A stretch of DNA of 64,000 bases, taken from NCBI RefSeq assembly GCF_009728145.1, contig NZ_WOCA01000009.1:62001-126000 (forward strand), given 5' to 3'. A program made the position numbers and the translations under genes. Positions 35,447-45,325 of this stretch are shown here, piece by piece. Position 1 is the stretch's first letter. The number at the start of each line of letters is the position of its first letter. The notes under the pieces are model-generated. The model had not been told where the DNA came from. It saw nothing but the letters and a program-made list of their open reading frames with translations, and searched no databases. This DNA is from Ornithinibacillus caprae (lineage in GTDB: Bacteria > Bacillota > Bacilli > Bacillales > Amphibacillaceae).

Positions 35447-36517
35447 TTACTCAATAATTCCTGTTTCCGTTAACTTAACTTTCGTATTAACAGTAACATT
35501 AAGGTTAGGATATGTTTCGTACCACTTTTTAGAATCCCAATTTTTGGTGTGACTTCTTACATGTTCTCCTAACCCTAATGGATCCGTTTCTAATTCTTGA
35601 AACGTTTTAATCATTTCTTCTGCTTGAGAGGTAATTTGCTCTTTTGTTTTTTTGGTAATCTCTTCTGCCATCTTTTTGTCAATTTTTCCTCCTGAATATT
35701 CATGTATTAAGCCCTCGATATTTATATTAATAGTAAATTCTTTTGTTTTTTCCACATTATCAAATTTAAATGTCCGATTGCTTTTAATTTTGTGTAAAAA
35801 GGCATATTTTTCTTTATCCATTTCTATCGTAATACTATCTTGACTTGTCTTCCTATCCATTAAGGACTTAAAAGTAAAAAGCTTATCTTCAGGAATTTCT
35901 CCAACTAATTTGTCATCTTTAAATAATGCATTGCCAATAATCTTTATCTCATTATCAATCTGCCGTATAAGTGGTAAAAAAGGGTCTTTTCCTTCAGCAT
36001 AATAAGAATTCAAAAAATCATGAAAGTTTGTTGTAGGAAGAGATCCAACGTTAATGTTATGCTCAATCATATCGGATATGTACATGCCGTTGTCTCGTGT
36101 ACCGTACTGGTATTGTAATAATCCCTGAATATCAGAATCGGTCACAGTTAAAAATATTTTTGATCCAACAGTAGGGTCTCTAAAATAAGAATCTATATAG
36201 GGCATCAATCCCTTTTCAGAAATTTCTTTACTATAAACTAGCACTTCTATTTTTCCACTCACATAAGGTCTAGATTTTGTTCTATCTAGCTTCTCTCTTG
36301 CTTCTTTATTGATACGTGCGGTTTCAGTGGCTACCTCATTAGTAATGGTTTTGTCCGGCATATAATTAGGTACAACTGCTGTAACTTTAAGTTCTTCATT
36401 TTCTGCTAATTCAAAACCAACAGCAGTTGCTATACGAACATCATCAAGTATTTCTTTGTTTACACAACTAGAAAGTACGACAATTAAAAAAAATAATATA
36501 CAAATTGATCGAGTCAA
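35447..36517 (-). CDS. gerC: Ger(x)C family spore germination lipoprotein
   Basis: About 356 residues from a TTG start (36517) that overlaps the gerB stop by 4 nt and follows GGGAGGAG at 9 nt. The longer frame would run 60 nt into gerB without a site. Signal and lipobox are at the start (ICILFFLIVVLSSCVN, lipidated Cys). The rest matches the GerAC fold (ATAVGFELAENEELKVTAVV, SYFRDPTVGSKIFLTVTDSD). It works with GerA and GerB in the inner spore membrane. Confidence 0.9.
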   Translation of the reverse strand: MTRSICILFFLIVVLSSCVNKEILDDVRIATAVGFELAENEELKVTAVVPNYMPDKTITNEVATETARINKEAREKLDRTKSRPYVSGKIEVLVYSKEISEKGLMPYIDSYFRDPTVGSKIFLTVTDSDIQGLLQYQYGTRDNGMYISDMIEHNINVGSLPTTNFHDFLNSYYAEGKDPFLPLIRQIDNEIKIIGNALFKDDKLVGEIPEDKLFTFKSLMDRKTSQDSITIEMDKEKYAFLHKIKSNRTFKFDNVEKTKEFTININIEGLIHEYSGGKIDKKMAEEITKKTKEQITSQAEEMIKTFQELETDPLGLGEHVRSHTKNWDSKKWYETYPNLNVTVNTKVKLTETGIIE

Positions 36518-37614
36518 TGTTTTTTTCTCCTCCCTTTTCGAAAATAAGTGACCACTAATAAAATTGGAAGATAACAAGTAATTAAATAAAAACCAAAATG
36601 AGATATATAGTCATTTAGAACTTCAATATGTTCACGTTCTTTAATAATATAGACTGGGAAAATAGTGAACAGTAACATTCCAATTAGAGCTTTTCGTTGA
36701 CTGAATCTAAATAGCTGTCTCATCCCACGGGAAGCCGCCCAAAAGGCTAAGCAAATATTAGGTAGAATAATTAATGCCCACGAGGAAATTCCAACATATT
36801 CAAATCTCTCAACAAATGGTAGTTCAACGGATTTCCACATGGTTAGAGTTGGTGAATGATAGCGTAACAAATGTTTCTGGGAAAAGTAAGCAAGCGATAT
36901 AATCATTATTCCTAAATAAATGAACATCGTGATAAAATTAGCTCCGTGCACCCACAATTTTGATTTATTAGCATGTTTTAAGTAGGGATAAAACATAAGT
37001 AATGTACTAAAACCTAAAAAGCTTAGTGTCATGTCTTTTGATGCAAGAAGGATTTCAGTCGTTGAATGATCCCAAATGGGAAGGATATTTCGAAACTCTG
37101 TTTGATTTAATGGATAGATAAGTGTTAATAAAAGATAAGCTGGAATTACAACCCCAAGGAAACTGATTCCAGTAACAATTCGAAAACCACCAGAAACTAT
37201 ATAATAGACTAAAAGCAAGAAAGTAATGGTAAAGAAAATAACACTAATATCTTGGAACATCCACACTTGGATAACTTCAACATAGGTTCTTAGCACAATG
37301 ATCCCAATCGCCCAAAAATATAGAATCCAGACAAGACTGAAGAAGCCACCTATCCATTTTCCAAATACATCGTAATGAATTGTAATTAAATCACCATTAC
37401 CAATTATTAGGATTTTAAATATTAACCATATGATAATATGAATGAGTATTCCGCCAAAGATTACAGCAATCCATGCATCATTTCCAACTCTTTCAATTAT
37501 TTTTCCTTGGAAATTTAAAATTCCAATACCAAACTGGATGGAATGAATTAGAAAAAATGCTAGAAACGGAGATACCATATACTTTTCATTAACTGTTCGT
37601 TGCAATTTTTTCAA
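36514..37614 (-). CDS. gerB: Spore germination permease GerB (APC superfamily)
   Basis: 366 residues with about ten membrane helices. The N-terminal segment (PFLAFFLIHSIQFGIGILNF) matches the unwound TM1 region of GerAB-type permeases that binds the germinant. The final helix and basic tail (YFRKGRRKKH) are cytoplasmic. It follows gerA by 8 nt and overlaps gerC, so all three form one operon. The germinant cannot be deduced from sequence. Confidence 0.92.
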   Translation of the reverse strand: MKKLQRTVNEKYMVSPFLAFFLIHSIQFGIGILNFQGKIIERVGNDAWIAVIFGGILIHIIIWLIFKILIIGNGDLITIHYDVFGKWIGGFFSLVWILYFWAIGIIVLRTYVEVIQVWMFQDISVIFFTITFLLLVYYIVSGGFRIVTGISFLGVVIPAYLLLTLIYPLNQTEFRNILPIWDHSTTEILLASKDMTLSFLGFSTLLMFYPYLKHANKSKLWVHGANFITMFIYLGIMIISLAYFSQKHLLRYHSPTLTMWKSVELPFVERFEYVGISSWALIILPNICLAFWAASRGMRQLFRFSQRKALIGMLLFTIFPVYIIKEREHIEVLNDYISHFGFYLITCYLPILLVVTYFRKGRRKKH

Positions 37615-37622
37615 TAAAATCC

Positions 37623-39140
37623 CTACTCGTCAATTTCTTTTTTTTCTTTAGCTTTTTTTGAATTAAAACGCATTGTGTCTTCTGTCTGTAATTCGACTGG
37701 CCGTTTTGATTGAAAGGATAAGGGCAATCGAATAAAGGCATCTTTTAAATCTTGTATGCGAGGTGGGTACAATGGTTCTAAAAATGGTCTGCCCAACGAT
37801 GTTAAACGAAGTAAATGACCGAGTATAAAGCAAAAACATATTGCAACTCCTAGTAAACCCCATAAGTGTGCCATGAATAGAAATGGAAATCGAATCAATC
37901 GAATGGTATTACTCATTTTGTATACAGGTGTTGTAAATGATGCTAGAGCTGCTAAAGCTACCATAATTAGGAGTACATTACTTGTTAATCCTGCTTCTAC
38001 AGATGCTGTTCCGATAACGATTCCTCCAACGATACCAATTGTTTGTCCAACTTTGGTAGGAAGTCGAGCCCCAGCTTCTCTAAGTAATTCAATCGCTAAT
38101 TCTAAAAAAATAGCTTCTAATATTGGTGGAAGAGGTATTTCTCTTCTACTAGTAACTAAAATCCCTAGTAAATCTTTAGGGATTAATTCATAATGGTACG
38201 TTAAAACTGCTACATATAAGGGTGTAACCATGATAGAAAACATGACGGAAAATAATCGAATGAGTCGAAAAAAGGAAGCAGTAATCCAATTTAAGAAATA
38301 ATCTTCAAAAGCTGAGAAAAATTCGACAAGTGTTGTAGGAGCTATTAACGCGTGTGGAGCTCCATCTACAATAATTCCCACCTTACCTTCGGCTAGAACG
38401 GATGCCAATCGGTCAGGGCGTTCTGTATCAATAATCTGAGGGAAGGGAGAATTTCGATTATCTGAAATTAATTGTGCTATATAAGAACTATCGTTTATCG
38501 TGTCTATTTCCAAGTCTTGAATTCTTTGAATAACAGTATTAAGGTTTTCTTTATTGGTAATTCCTTCAATCGAAAATATTGCAACCTTTGTTTTTGAAAG
38601 TTTACCGACCTGGAATTCGTCTAATCGCAGTTCCGGTATGGGTAGTCTTTTACGAATTAAATTGATATTGGTATCGATCGACTCAACAAATGACTCTTTT
38701 GGTCCAACTACACTAAACTCAACCTCAGGAATTGATACTTCACGAGATTGCTTTAATTCAGCAGTGATTAGTACTACTTCTTCACTTCTTTCACTCATTT
38801 TAATGAGAAAAGACCCAGTTAATAATTGGTTTTGGATTTTTTTTATATCCGTCGTTATTTCAATTTTTTCTATAGGTACATTTGCTTTTATTTCTTCTAG
38901 AGATGTAATTTCATCACTTACATATGGGAGAATATCACGATGAATAATCTCAGAATCAACTAATGACTTAAAATAAAAACAATACATATTATTGGAGCCC
39001 TTGTTATGGACAAAATGAATAAAATCTTTCGAGGCCTTCATCTGATCCAAGAGGCTATCTATTGTTTGATCCAATTCAGGATCCTTTTCCTGTTTAGTCA
39101 GTTTATTTCCTTTTGAGGATAACCACTTGAGAAAGTTCAT
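37623..39140 (-). CDS. gerA: Spore germination receptor subunit GerA
   Basis: 505 residues from ATG 39140 after AAGGTG; the frame also has a GTG nine bases earlier that overlaps the site. The soluble N-terminal domain (about 1-250) ends in the conserved IVDGAPHALIAPTTL region (TILVDG/AP type motif), followed by about five membrane helices including PLYVAVLTYHYELIP and LPTKVGQTIGIVGGIVIG. GerAA proteins assemble into pentamers that form the ion channel opened by germinants. The operon is expected under SigG in the forespore; I could not confirm a SigG promoter. Confidence 0.93.
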   Translation of the reverse strand: MNFLKWLSSKGNKLTKQEKDPELDQTIDSLLDQMKASKDFIHFVHNKGSNNMYCFYFKSLVDSEIIHRDILPYVSDEITSLEEIKANVPIEKIEITTDIKKIQNQLLTGSFLIKMSERSEEVVLITAELKQSREVSIPEVEFSVVGPKESFVESIDTNINLIRKRLPIPELRLDEFQVGKLSKTKVAIFSIEGITNKENLNTVIQRIQDLEIDTINDSSYIAQLISDNRNSPFPQIIDTERPDRLASVLAEGKVGIIVDGAPHALIAPTTLVEFFSAFEDYFLNWITASFFRLIRLFSVMFSIMVTPLYVAVLTYHYELIPKDLLGILVTSRREIPLPPILEAIFLELAIELLREAGARLPTKVGQTIGIVGGIVIGTASVEAGLTSNVLLIMVALAALASFTTPVYKMSNTIRLIRFPFLFMAHLWGLLGVAICFCFILGHLLRLTSLGRPFLEPLYPPRIQDLKDAFIRLPLSFQSKRPVELQTEDTMRFNSKKAKEKKEIDE

Positions 39141-39319
39141 TCCATTCACCTTGTAATTACGAAATTAAATATTTTACTTAAGTAATAGCTTGTGTAGAAT
39201 TTGCATTTTTTATCCAAAGGATGTCTTATATGATAATAGGTGTTATCTAGGAAGAAATAGCATAGGACAAGATTTTTGGATAATAAATATAAGTAAAATG
39301 AAGAGGATAGGGTGATTTT

Positions 39320-40291
39320 ATGGCTCAAAAAGTTTTAATATTTGCTGATGTTGGGATTGATGACACGATTGCACTTATTTATGGATATATGAGTGAAGCA
39401 ATTGAAATTGTTGGTATTGTAGCAGATTATGGTAATATTCCAAGGGATAACGCTATTGCAAATATAGAATATGTTAGGAGTTTATTTGATACAGAAGAAG
39501 TTGCTAATCTAACCGTTATATCAGGAGCAGAGATCCCTATGACATCTGAACTTCCAGAATTTGTAACAGAAATCCACGGAGAATACGGCCTTGGACCAAT
39601 TACACCACCAACTGCTGGAGAAGATGTTACGTTTGAAAATTTCTATGAAATAATTGATGTTATAGAAGAGTATAAAAATGAATTAATTATCGTAAATATT
39701 GGTAGATTGACATCTCTAGCTACAATGTTTCTTTTATATCCTGAAACCATGGAAAATGTGAAGGGATACTATATTATGGGGGGAGCCTTTTGGGTTCCCG
39801 GTAATGTAACAGCTGTTTCTGAAGCTAACTTCCACGGTGATCCAGTAGCAGCCCAAATTGTACTTACTTATGCTGAAAATGTTACGATTATCCCTCTAAA
39901 TGTAACGGAATATGCAATTGCCACTCCAGAAATGGTCGACTATATTGATCAAGTCGGAGAAATTGATATTGTTAAGCCACTAATAGATTATTATTATAAT
40001 TTCTATAAGCAAAGAAATCCAAACACTCAAGGTAGCCCTTTACACGATGTGATCACTCTCATGGCAGTTGACCGGGAAGATATGTTTGGTTTTCGGGAGC
40101 TACCAGTTCATATTGTCCAAGCAAAAGAAGGGACGGAGCGAGGACAAAGTATTGCCGATATTCGACCGTTTGGTAGCTTGGAAGAAGAAGCTGAAAAAGA
40201 AATAAAAGGACATCGAATTGCATTTAATTTTGATTATGAAAAGTTTTTTGAAGATTTCATGTCTGTAATGACGGGGAGAACACCTCAATAA
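39320..40291 (+). CDS. Inosine-uridine-preferring nucleoside hydrolase family protein
   Basis: 323 residues. N-terminal calcium and ribose site reads LIFADVGIDDTIAL; the family usually has D-X-D-P-G-X-D-D, and here the first Asp is Phe and Pro is Val while the three key Asp (third residue and DD) remain. The later calcium ligand is in SPLHDVITLM near 240. The GGAFWVPGNVTAVSEANF segment is typical. It hydrolyses N-glycosidic bonds of ribonucleosides or related compounds; the substrate is uncertain. A close paralog lies at 57798. Confidence 0.85.
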   Translation: MAQKVLIFADVGIDDTIALIYGYMSEAIEIVGIVADYGNIPRDNAIANIEYVRSLFDTEEVANLTVISGAEIPMTSELPEFVTEIHGEYGLGPITPPTAGEDVTFENFYEIIDVIEEYKNELIIVNIGRLTSLATMFLLYPETMENVKGYYIMGGAFWVPGNVTAVSEANFHGDPVAAQIVLTYAENVTIIPLNVTEYAIATPEMVDYIDQVGEIDIVKPLIDYYYNFYKQRNPNTQGSPLHDVITLMAVDREDMFGFRELPVHIVQAKEGTERGQSIADIRPFGSLEEEAEKEIKGHRIAFNFDYEKFFEDFMSVMTGRTPQ

Positions 40292-40341
40292 ATGCGACTA
40301 TTCTCATAATCTGATAGTATAAGGTTCTAGGGGGGAGTCGG

Positions 40342-40920
40342 ATGACAATATTAGACACGATAAAAAAACGAAGATCAATTTATAATTTTAAAGAAGTGTT
40401 AGTTGACACGGATATTTTGAAAGAAATTTTTAGCTTTGGTTCTTACGCTCCATCCCATTATATGAAAGAACCATGGAATATTATGTTGTATCAAGAAGAA
40501 GGTAGACAACCCTTTGTAAATGCAATTATTGAAAGTTATCAACGAATTGGTATGATTAAACCTGACAATGAACCCAAAACGTTAAAGATGATTGAATCGA
40601 TGAAGCAATTTTTGTTGGCTATTCCTCACCACGCTGTGATCTATTTTGAAAGAGAAGAGGACCCTGTACGATATGAGGAAGAATATGCAGCTGTCTGTGC
40701 ATTTATACAAAACTCACAATTAGCAGCTTGGGAATATGGAGTTGGTATGCTATGGACGATTACACCATACATGCATGATCCAGAATTTTATGAAGCAATA
40801 GAACTAGATGCAAAGAGGGTTAAAATTGCAGCTGTCCTTCAAATTGGTTATCCAAAAGCAATTCCCCGTGATAAGGGAAGAACTTCGATTGAAGAGAAAA
40901 TGAAGATTATTGATACCTGA
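40342..40920 (+). CDS. Nitroreductase family FMN oxidoreductase
   Basis: 192 residues. The opening TILDTIKKRRSIYNFKEVLVD and SYAPSHYMKEPWNIMLY are the FMN-binding features of the family, and AAWEYGVGMLWTITPYMHDPE is the dimer and flavin region. Family members reduce nitro compounds or enones with NAD(P)H. It follows the nucleoside hydrolase by 50 nt and may share its transcript. The tandem array starts right after the stop. Confidence 0.85.
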   Translation: MTILDTIKKRRSIYNFKEVLVDTDILKEIFSFGSYAPSHYMKEPWNIMLYQEEGRQPFVNAIIESYQRIGMIKPDNEPKTLKMIESMKQFLLAIPHHAVIYFEREEDPVRYEEEYAAVCAFIQNSQLAAWEYGVGMLWTITPYMHDPEFYEAIELDAKRVKIAAVLQIGYPKAIPRDKGRTSIEEKMKIIDT

Positions 40921-40928
40921 GTGGAATT

Positions 40929-41096
40929 ATCGGACACGAGGGCGGGAACATCGGCCACGAAAGTGAGAACATCGGACACGAGTGAGGAATTATCAGACAC
41001 AGAAGCGAGAACATCGGACACAGGATCGGAAACATCGGACGCGAGAACGGAAACATCGGACAGATAAGAGAAACCATCGGACACACGATAAAGCCC
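40929..41096. repeat. Intergenic array, eight units of exactly 21 bp
   Basis: Units start with ATCGGACAC or a one- or two-base variant at 40929, 40950, 40971, 40992, 41013, 41034, 41055 and 41076. Consensus is about ATCGGACACGAGAGCGRGAAC. The array fills the gap between the convergent nitroreductase and ptsI genes. Because 21 is a multiple of three, the minus strand stays open as a seven-residue repeat, but no ribosome site supports translation. Confidence 0.85.
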
Positions 41097-41143
41097 TGTA
41101 GATATCATAAACTAACCTCAACCATGTATTTAAAAAGAACACC

Positions 41144-41184
41144 AAAAACACGTTAAACGCTCTAAGCGCCTAACGTGTTTTTTA
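41144..41184 (-). terminator. Terminator of ptsI
   Basis: AAAACACGTTA and TAACGTGTTTT arms with A-run before and T-run after, just past the ptsI stop at 41192 on the minus strand. Confidence 0.8.
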
Positions 41185-41191
41185 CTATATC

Positions 41192-42904
41192 TTATTCAGT
41201 CTTTTCCTTAACAAATGCAACAACTTCTTCAGCAGTTGACATGGATAATAGTTTGTCTTTGTAAGAAGCTAGTTCTTTTTTAGATAAGCCTTTAATTTGT
41301 GTACGTGCTGGTAAGATAGATGTTGCACTCATGCTGAATTCATCTAGTCCTAGTCCAAGCAGTATTGGAATGGCAATTGGATCTCCAGCCATTTCTCCAC
41401 ACATTCCAGCCCATTTTCCTTCGCTATGAGCTGCTTCAATGACATTGTTTACTAAGCTTAAGATTGCTGGGTGGTATGGTTGATATAAGTAAGATACTTG
41501 TTCATTCATACGGTCAGCAGCCATTGTATATTGAATTAAGTCATTTGTTCCAATACTGAAGAAGTCAACTTCTTTGGCAAATTGTTTTGCAATAACAGCT
41601 GTTGAAGGAATTTCGACCATAATTCCAACTTCTATGGAGTCAGATACTTCAATGCCTTCATTTTTCAAGTTCTCTTTTTCATCAAGTAAAATTGCTTTCG
41701 CTTGACGGAACTCTTCTAATGTAGCAATCATTGGGAACATGATTTTTAGGTTACCATGAACACTTGCACGTAATAATGCACGTAATTGTGGACGGAATAC
41801 ATGCTCGTTATCTAGACAGAAACGAATGGCACGGAATCCTAAAAATGGATTTAATTCTTTTGGTAAATCCAAGTAAGGTAATTCCTTATCTCCACCAACA
41901 TCTAATGTACGAACTACAACTGGGTTATTACCCATTTGTTCTAAAACAGATTTATATGCCTCGTATTGTTCTTCTTCAGATGGCAATTCGTTTTTACCCA
42001 TATATAAAAATTCTGTACGGTAAAGGCCAACACCTTCACCACCATTATTAAGTACACCAGTAACATCATCAGGCGTTCCAATGTTTGCTACTAATTCAAC
42101 TTGTTCCCCATCAGAAGTGAATGTAGGCTCGTCTTTTAATTGCGCCCAAACTTCTTGTTGCTTAGCAAAATTTTCTTGTTTTTCACGGTAAGTAGCTACT
42201 TCATCATTTGAAGGATTTACGATTACATTTCCATCAATTCCATCAACAATTACAAGGTCCCCTTGCGAAATAGTCTTTGTTACTTCTTTTGTTCCAACTA
42301 CTGCTGGAATTTCAAGAGAACGTGCCATAATAGCAGAGTGTGAAGTACGACCGCCAATATCAGTTGCAAAACCTTTTACAAATTGACGGTTTAATTGTGC
42401 TGTATCAGATGGTGTCAAATCATTTGCAATCACAACAACTTCTTCATCAATTAATGCAGGGTTAGGGAAGCTTACTCCTAATAAATGAGCCATTACACGT
42501 TTGGTAACATCTTTGATGTCAGCAGCACGTTCGCGCATATATTCGTTATCCATGCTTTCGAACATACTAATAAACATGTTTGCTGTTTCTTCTAACGCTG
42601 CTTCTGCCATAGCGTTTTCATTTTTAATTTTATCTTTAATCGGATTAATAAGTTCAGGATCACCTAAAACTAATAAATGAGCGGAGAATATTTCTGCATG
42701 CTCATCTCCAAGCTCTTTTTGTGTATGTGCTTTAATCTTCTCTAGTTCTTGCTTAGAAATAGTTAAAGCCTCGTCTAATCTTTCAACCTCTTGATCAGGA
42801 TTATCAATGGCTACCTTTTCATATGATAAATCAGGTGTTTGCAGCTGATAGGCTTTCGCAATCGCAATTCCAGATGATGCTGCAATCCCTTGGATATTTG
42901 ACAT
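41192..42904 (-). CDS. ptsI: PTS phosphoenolpyruvate-protein phosphotransferase (Enzyme I)
   Basis: About 570 residues from the Met of [20 protein letters not shown]; the open frame begins ten codons earlier. The phospho-accepting His is in [13 protein letters not shown] near 190. The PEP-binding barrel has [23 protein letters not shown] and the catalytic Cys in MCGEMAGDP. It transfers phosphate from PEP to HPr, starting PTS sugar uptake. Unusually for bacilli, ptsH is not adjacent. A cre-like site lies about 110 bp upstream. Confidence 0.95.
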   Translation of the reverse strand: MSNIQGIAASSGIAIAKAYQLQTPDLSYEKVAIDNPDQEVERLDEALTISKQELEKIKAHTQKELGDEHAEIFSAHLLVLGDPELINPIKDKIKNENAMAEAALEETANMFISMFESMDNEYMRERAADIKDVTKRVMAHLLGVSFPNPALIDEEVVVIANDLTPSDTAQLNRQFVKGFATDIGGRTSHSAIMARSLEIPAVVGTKEVTKTISQGDLVIVDGIDGNVIVNPSNDEVATYREKQENFAKQQEVWAQLKDEPTFTSDGEQVELVANIGTPDDVTGVLNNGGEGVGLYRTEFLYMGKNELPSEEEQYEAYKSVLEQMGNNPVVVRTLDVGGDKELPYLDLPKELNPFLGFRAIRFCLDNEHVFRPQLRALLRASVHGNLKIMFPMIATLEEFRQAKAILLDEKENLKNEGIEVSDSIEVGIMVEIPSTAVIAKQFAKEVDFFSIGTNDLIQYTMAADRMNEQVSYLYQPYHPAILSLVNNVIEAAHSEGKWAGMCGEMAGDPIAIPILLGLGLDEFSMSATSILPARTQIKGLSKKELASYKDKLLSMSTAEEVVAFVKEKTE

Positions 42905-43012
42905 AATTCGACCAACCCTTCTATAAATAATCAAAAATCAATCCGTTTTTATTTTAAACGTTTTGTTTTTGTCGATTCAAGTCATAGACCTCATTGCTAA
43001 AAAGTGGTTACT

Positions 43013-43027
43013 ATGTAAGCGTTTGAA
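43013..43027. promoter_or_regulatory. Candidate cre (CcpA) site upstream of ptsI
   Basis: ATGTAAGCGTTTGAA matches the cre consensus WTGNAANCGNWNNCW with one mismatch. It lies in the ptsI upstream region on the minus strand. Carbon control of ptsI is plausible but needs a binding test. Confidence 0.5.
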
Positions 43028-43043
43028 TGTGAACATTGTGTGA

Positions 43044-43946
43044 CTAGTGTATCCAACGAAGAATGGATTCATAAACCTGCTGTTTATTTACTTCATTTAA
43101 AATTTCGTGACGCCCGCCTTCGAAGAGCATGGTTGTTACATCATTTAGACCAGCATTTTTCAGGAGGTTAGCTGTTTTCCATACTCCTTGACCGAAGTTT
43201 CCTACTGGATCAGCATCTCCACTAATTAAAAGGATAGGAAGATCTTGTCGAATTCCTTTATTTTTTTCACGATTATGAATGGCATGTAGTCCATTCATTA
43301 GATCATAGAAGAATCTGGCGGTTGGAATAAATCCATTATACGGATCCTCCATATAAGCATGGACGATATCATCATCTCTTGAGAGCCAATCAAAATTGGT
43401 CTTAGGATGACTTATTTTCCGGTTGAAACCACCAAAAGCAATTTTATTCATTAGGGGAGATTTTTCTTTTGGCGGTAGCTTACTAGCAATTTTCATTCCT
43501 GTAAACGTACTTATGTTTGAATAGTAACCAGTTCCAGATAGAATAACCCGATCAATCAATTGGCTGTGTTGTTGGATATAGTAACGAACTAAAAATGATC
43601 CCATACTATGACCAAACAGGTAAAGTGGTGTATCGGTGTATTCTTTCTTTATATAATTTGTAATTTCAACAAGGTCATTCGCTGTTTTATGAAATCCATC
43701 TTCGTCCGCAAGATATCCCATAAGTCCTTGTCTTTTTCCAGTTTCTCCATGGCCACGGTGGTCATTGCCATAAACAAAAATTTGATGTTCTAGTAAAAAA
43801 TTAGCGAAGTCATCATACCGTCTGATGTGTTCAACCATACCATGGGCAAGCTGAACAATTGCTTTTGGAGCAATGGTAGGATCATACCACTTTTCCAAAT
43901 AAATCTCGGTCTGGTCATCCGTCGTTAACCAAAAACTATCTCTCAT
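43044..43946 (-). CDS. Alpha/beta hydrolase, monoacylglycerol lipase/lysophospholipase type
   Basis: About 300 residues, start taken at the last Met of a Met-Met-Met string because GGGGGAA lies 8 nt before it. The earlier frame lacks a site. Hydrolase features are IVQLAHGMVEH (oxyanion), YGNDHRGHGETG, nucleophile Ser in LFGHSMGSFLV, the acid in SGDADPVGN and His in FEGGRHEILNE. It belongs to the Hydrolase_4 family. Substrate is probably a lysophospholipid or monoglyceride. Confidence 0.88.
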   Translation of the reverse strand: MRDSFWLTTDDQTEIYLEKWYDPTIAPKAIVQLAHGMVEHIRRYDDFANFLLEHQIFVYGNDHRGHGETGKRQGLMGYLADEDGFHKTANDLVEITNYIKKEYTDTPLYLFGHSMGSFLVRYYIQQHSQLIDRVILSGTGYYSNISTFTGMKIASKLPPKEKSPLMNKIAFGGFNRKISHPKTNFDWLSRDDDIVHAYMEDPYNGFIPTARFFYDLMNGLHAIHNREKNKGIRQDLPILLISGDADPVGNFGQGVWKTANLLKNAGLNDVTTMLFEGGRHEILNEVNKQQVYESILRWIH

Positions 43947-44131
43947 CATCATTTCCCCCGATCTAGTCAACCATTCTACTTTTAATAATAAGGTAGAGAA
44001 GAAAGAATAGCGAATGGGAGCTATTAGATGACAAGTGTATATAGATTTCAAAAAATTCTCTTGATATTTTTACTTAAAATATGCTAAAGTTAGTAGTAGC
44101 TATTTGTCTGCACAGGAGGTGTCATGGAAAC

Positions 44132-44365
44132 ATGGCTGGTGTTGTAAATGTATTGTTAGTAATTGATGCAATTATTATGATTGTTTTAGTTTTATTGCAA
44201 AGTGGTACTAGTGCAGGTCTTTCTGGAGCAATTTCAGGTGGAGCTGAACAACTATTTGGGAAACAAAAGGCTCGAGGAATTGACCTTGTTCTACACCGAG
44301 GAACAATTATTACAGGTGTATTATTCTTTGTACTAGCTTTCCTAAGTGCATACGTATTACAATAG
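44132..44365 (+). CDS. secG: Preprotein translocase subunit SecG
   Basis: 77 residues from ATG 44132; AGGAGGTGTC lies upstream. Two membrane helices flank the conserved loop ([20 protein letters not shown] then [16 protein letters not shown]). SecG assists SecYE in protein export. Its order secG, carboxylesterase, rnr, smpB is the known bacillar arrangement, with later insertions here. A terminator follows directly. Confidence 0.93.
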   Translation: MAGVVNVLLVIDAIIMIVLVLLQSGTSAGLSGAISGGAEQLFGKQKARGIDLVLHRGTIITGVLFFVLAFLSAYVLQ

Positions 44366-44370
44366 GAACT

Positions 44371-44403
44371 AACCCTTATCACAAATAGTGATAAGGGTTT
44401 TTT
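44371..44403 (+). terminator. Terminator after secG
   Basis: AACCCTTATC and GATAAGGGTT arms with T-run. Confidence 0.85.
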
Positions 44404-44523
44404 AGTGTGGCGGGGAGGAAAGTTCCCTAGTATACGCAAAAAACAAGTTTTCTAATAGTTGTTGTAGTATATTGTATAAAGGGTAAAGTAGAATATAGGG
44501 ATAAATAAAGGAGATTTACGAAA

Positions 44524-45270
44524 ATGAAGATTGTACAACCAAAACCTTTTACGTTTGAAGCTGGGCCAAGAGCTGTCTTATTATTACATGGATTCACTGG
44601 ACACTCTGCTGATGTCCGCATGCTGGGAAGATTTTTGGAAAAGAAAGGGTATACAAGTCATGCTCCAATCTATCGAGGACATGGATTGCCGCCGGAGGAA
44701 TTAATTAAATCTAATCCAGACCAGTGGTGGGATGATGTGAAACAAGCATTTGAACACGTAAAGGAACTTGGATATAAAGAAATAGCTGTTGCTGGCCTTT
44801 CACTTGGTGGAGTATTAGGATTAAAACTTGCATATTCGGAAAATATAAAAGCAATCATACCAATGTGTTCTCCCATGTTTTTTGATAATGAAACACAACT
44901 AACAAGTGGTTTTCAAACATTTTCGAAAGAATATAAACAGCTTGAAGGAAAAGATGATTCGATAATTAGTCAGGAATTAGAATCATTGATGGAAAACTCC
45001 AAGCGGATGTTTACACAATTAGGAGAGCTAATCCAAGAGGTAAAACGTAATATCGATACCATTTATACACCAACAATGGTAGTTCAAGCTCGCCAAGACA
45101 AAATGATTAATACAGAGAGTGCTACATATATTTATGAAAATGTTGAGGCAGACGAAAAAGAAATAAGATGGTATGAAGAATCTGGTCATGTAATAACCCT
45201 TGATCAGGAAAAAGAACAATTGCATGAAGATATTTATACATTTTTAGAGACATTGGATTGGGAAACATGA
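44524..45270 (+). CDS. est: Carboxylesterase, Est30 type
   Basis: 248 residues, the size of Geobacillus Est30. AAAGGAGATTTACGAAA precedes the [20 protein letters not shown] gives the oxyanion hole, the nucleophile Ser is in [13 protein letters not shown] near 94, the acid in [11 protein letters not shown], and His in [11 protein letters not shown]. It hydrolyses short- and medium-chain esters in the cytosol. The gene lies between secG and rnr as in B. subtilis (yvaK). Confidence 0.92.
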   Translation: MKIVQPKPFTFEAGPRAVLLLHGFTGHSADVRMLGRFLEKKGYTSHAPIYRGHGLPPEELIKSNPDQWWDDVKQAFEHVKELGYKEIAVAGLSLGGVLGLKLAYSENIKAIIPMCSPMFFDNETQLTSGFQTFSKEYKQLEGKDDSIISQELESLMENSKRMFTQLGELIQEVKRNIDTIYTPTMVVQARQDKMINTESATYIYENVEADEKEIRWYEESGHVITLDQEKEQLHEDIYTFLETLDWET

Positions 45271-45325
45271 TTACCTTTTCAAAAAAATGTTCACACTAAT
45301 AACTAGAGGAAAGAGGGTGTAGTAG

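Noticed and set aside
36517-36577. Longer gerC start inside gerB
   Set aside because: No ribosome site there, and it would place a polar stretch before the lipoprotein signal; the TTG at 36517 has a good site and a 4-nt overlap with gerB.
40848-41108. Minus-strand 86-codon frame with a seven-residue repeat (SDVLASV type)
   Set aside because: It is open only because the array period is 21 bp; it overlaps the nitroreductase end and lacks a ribosome site.
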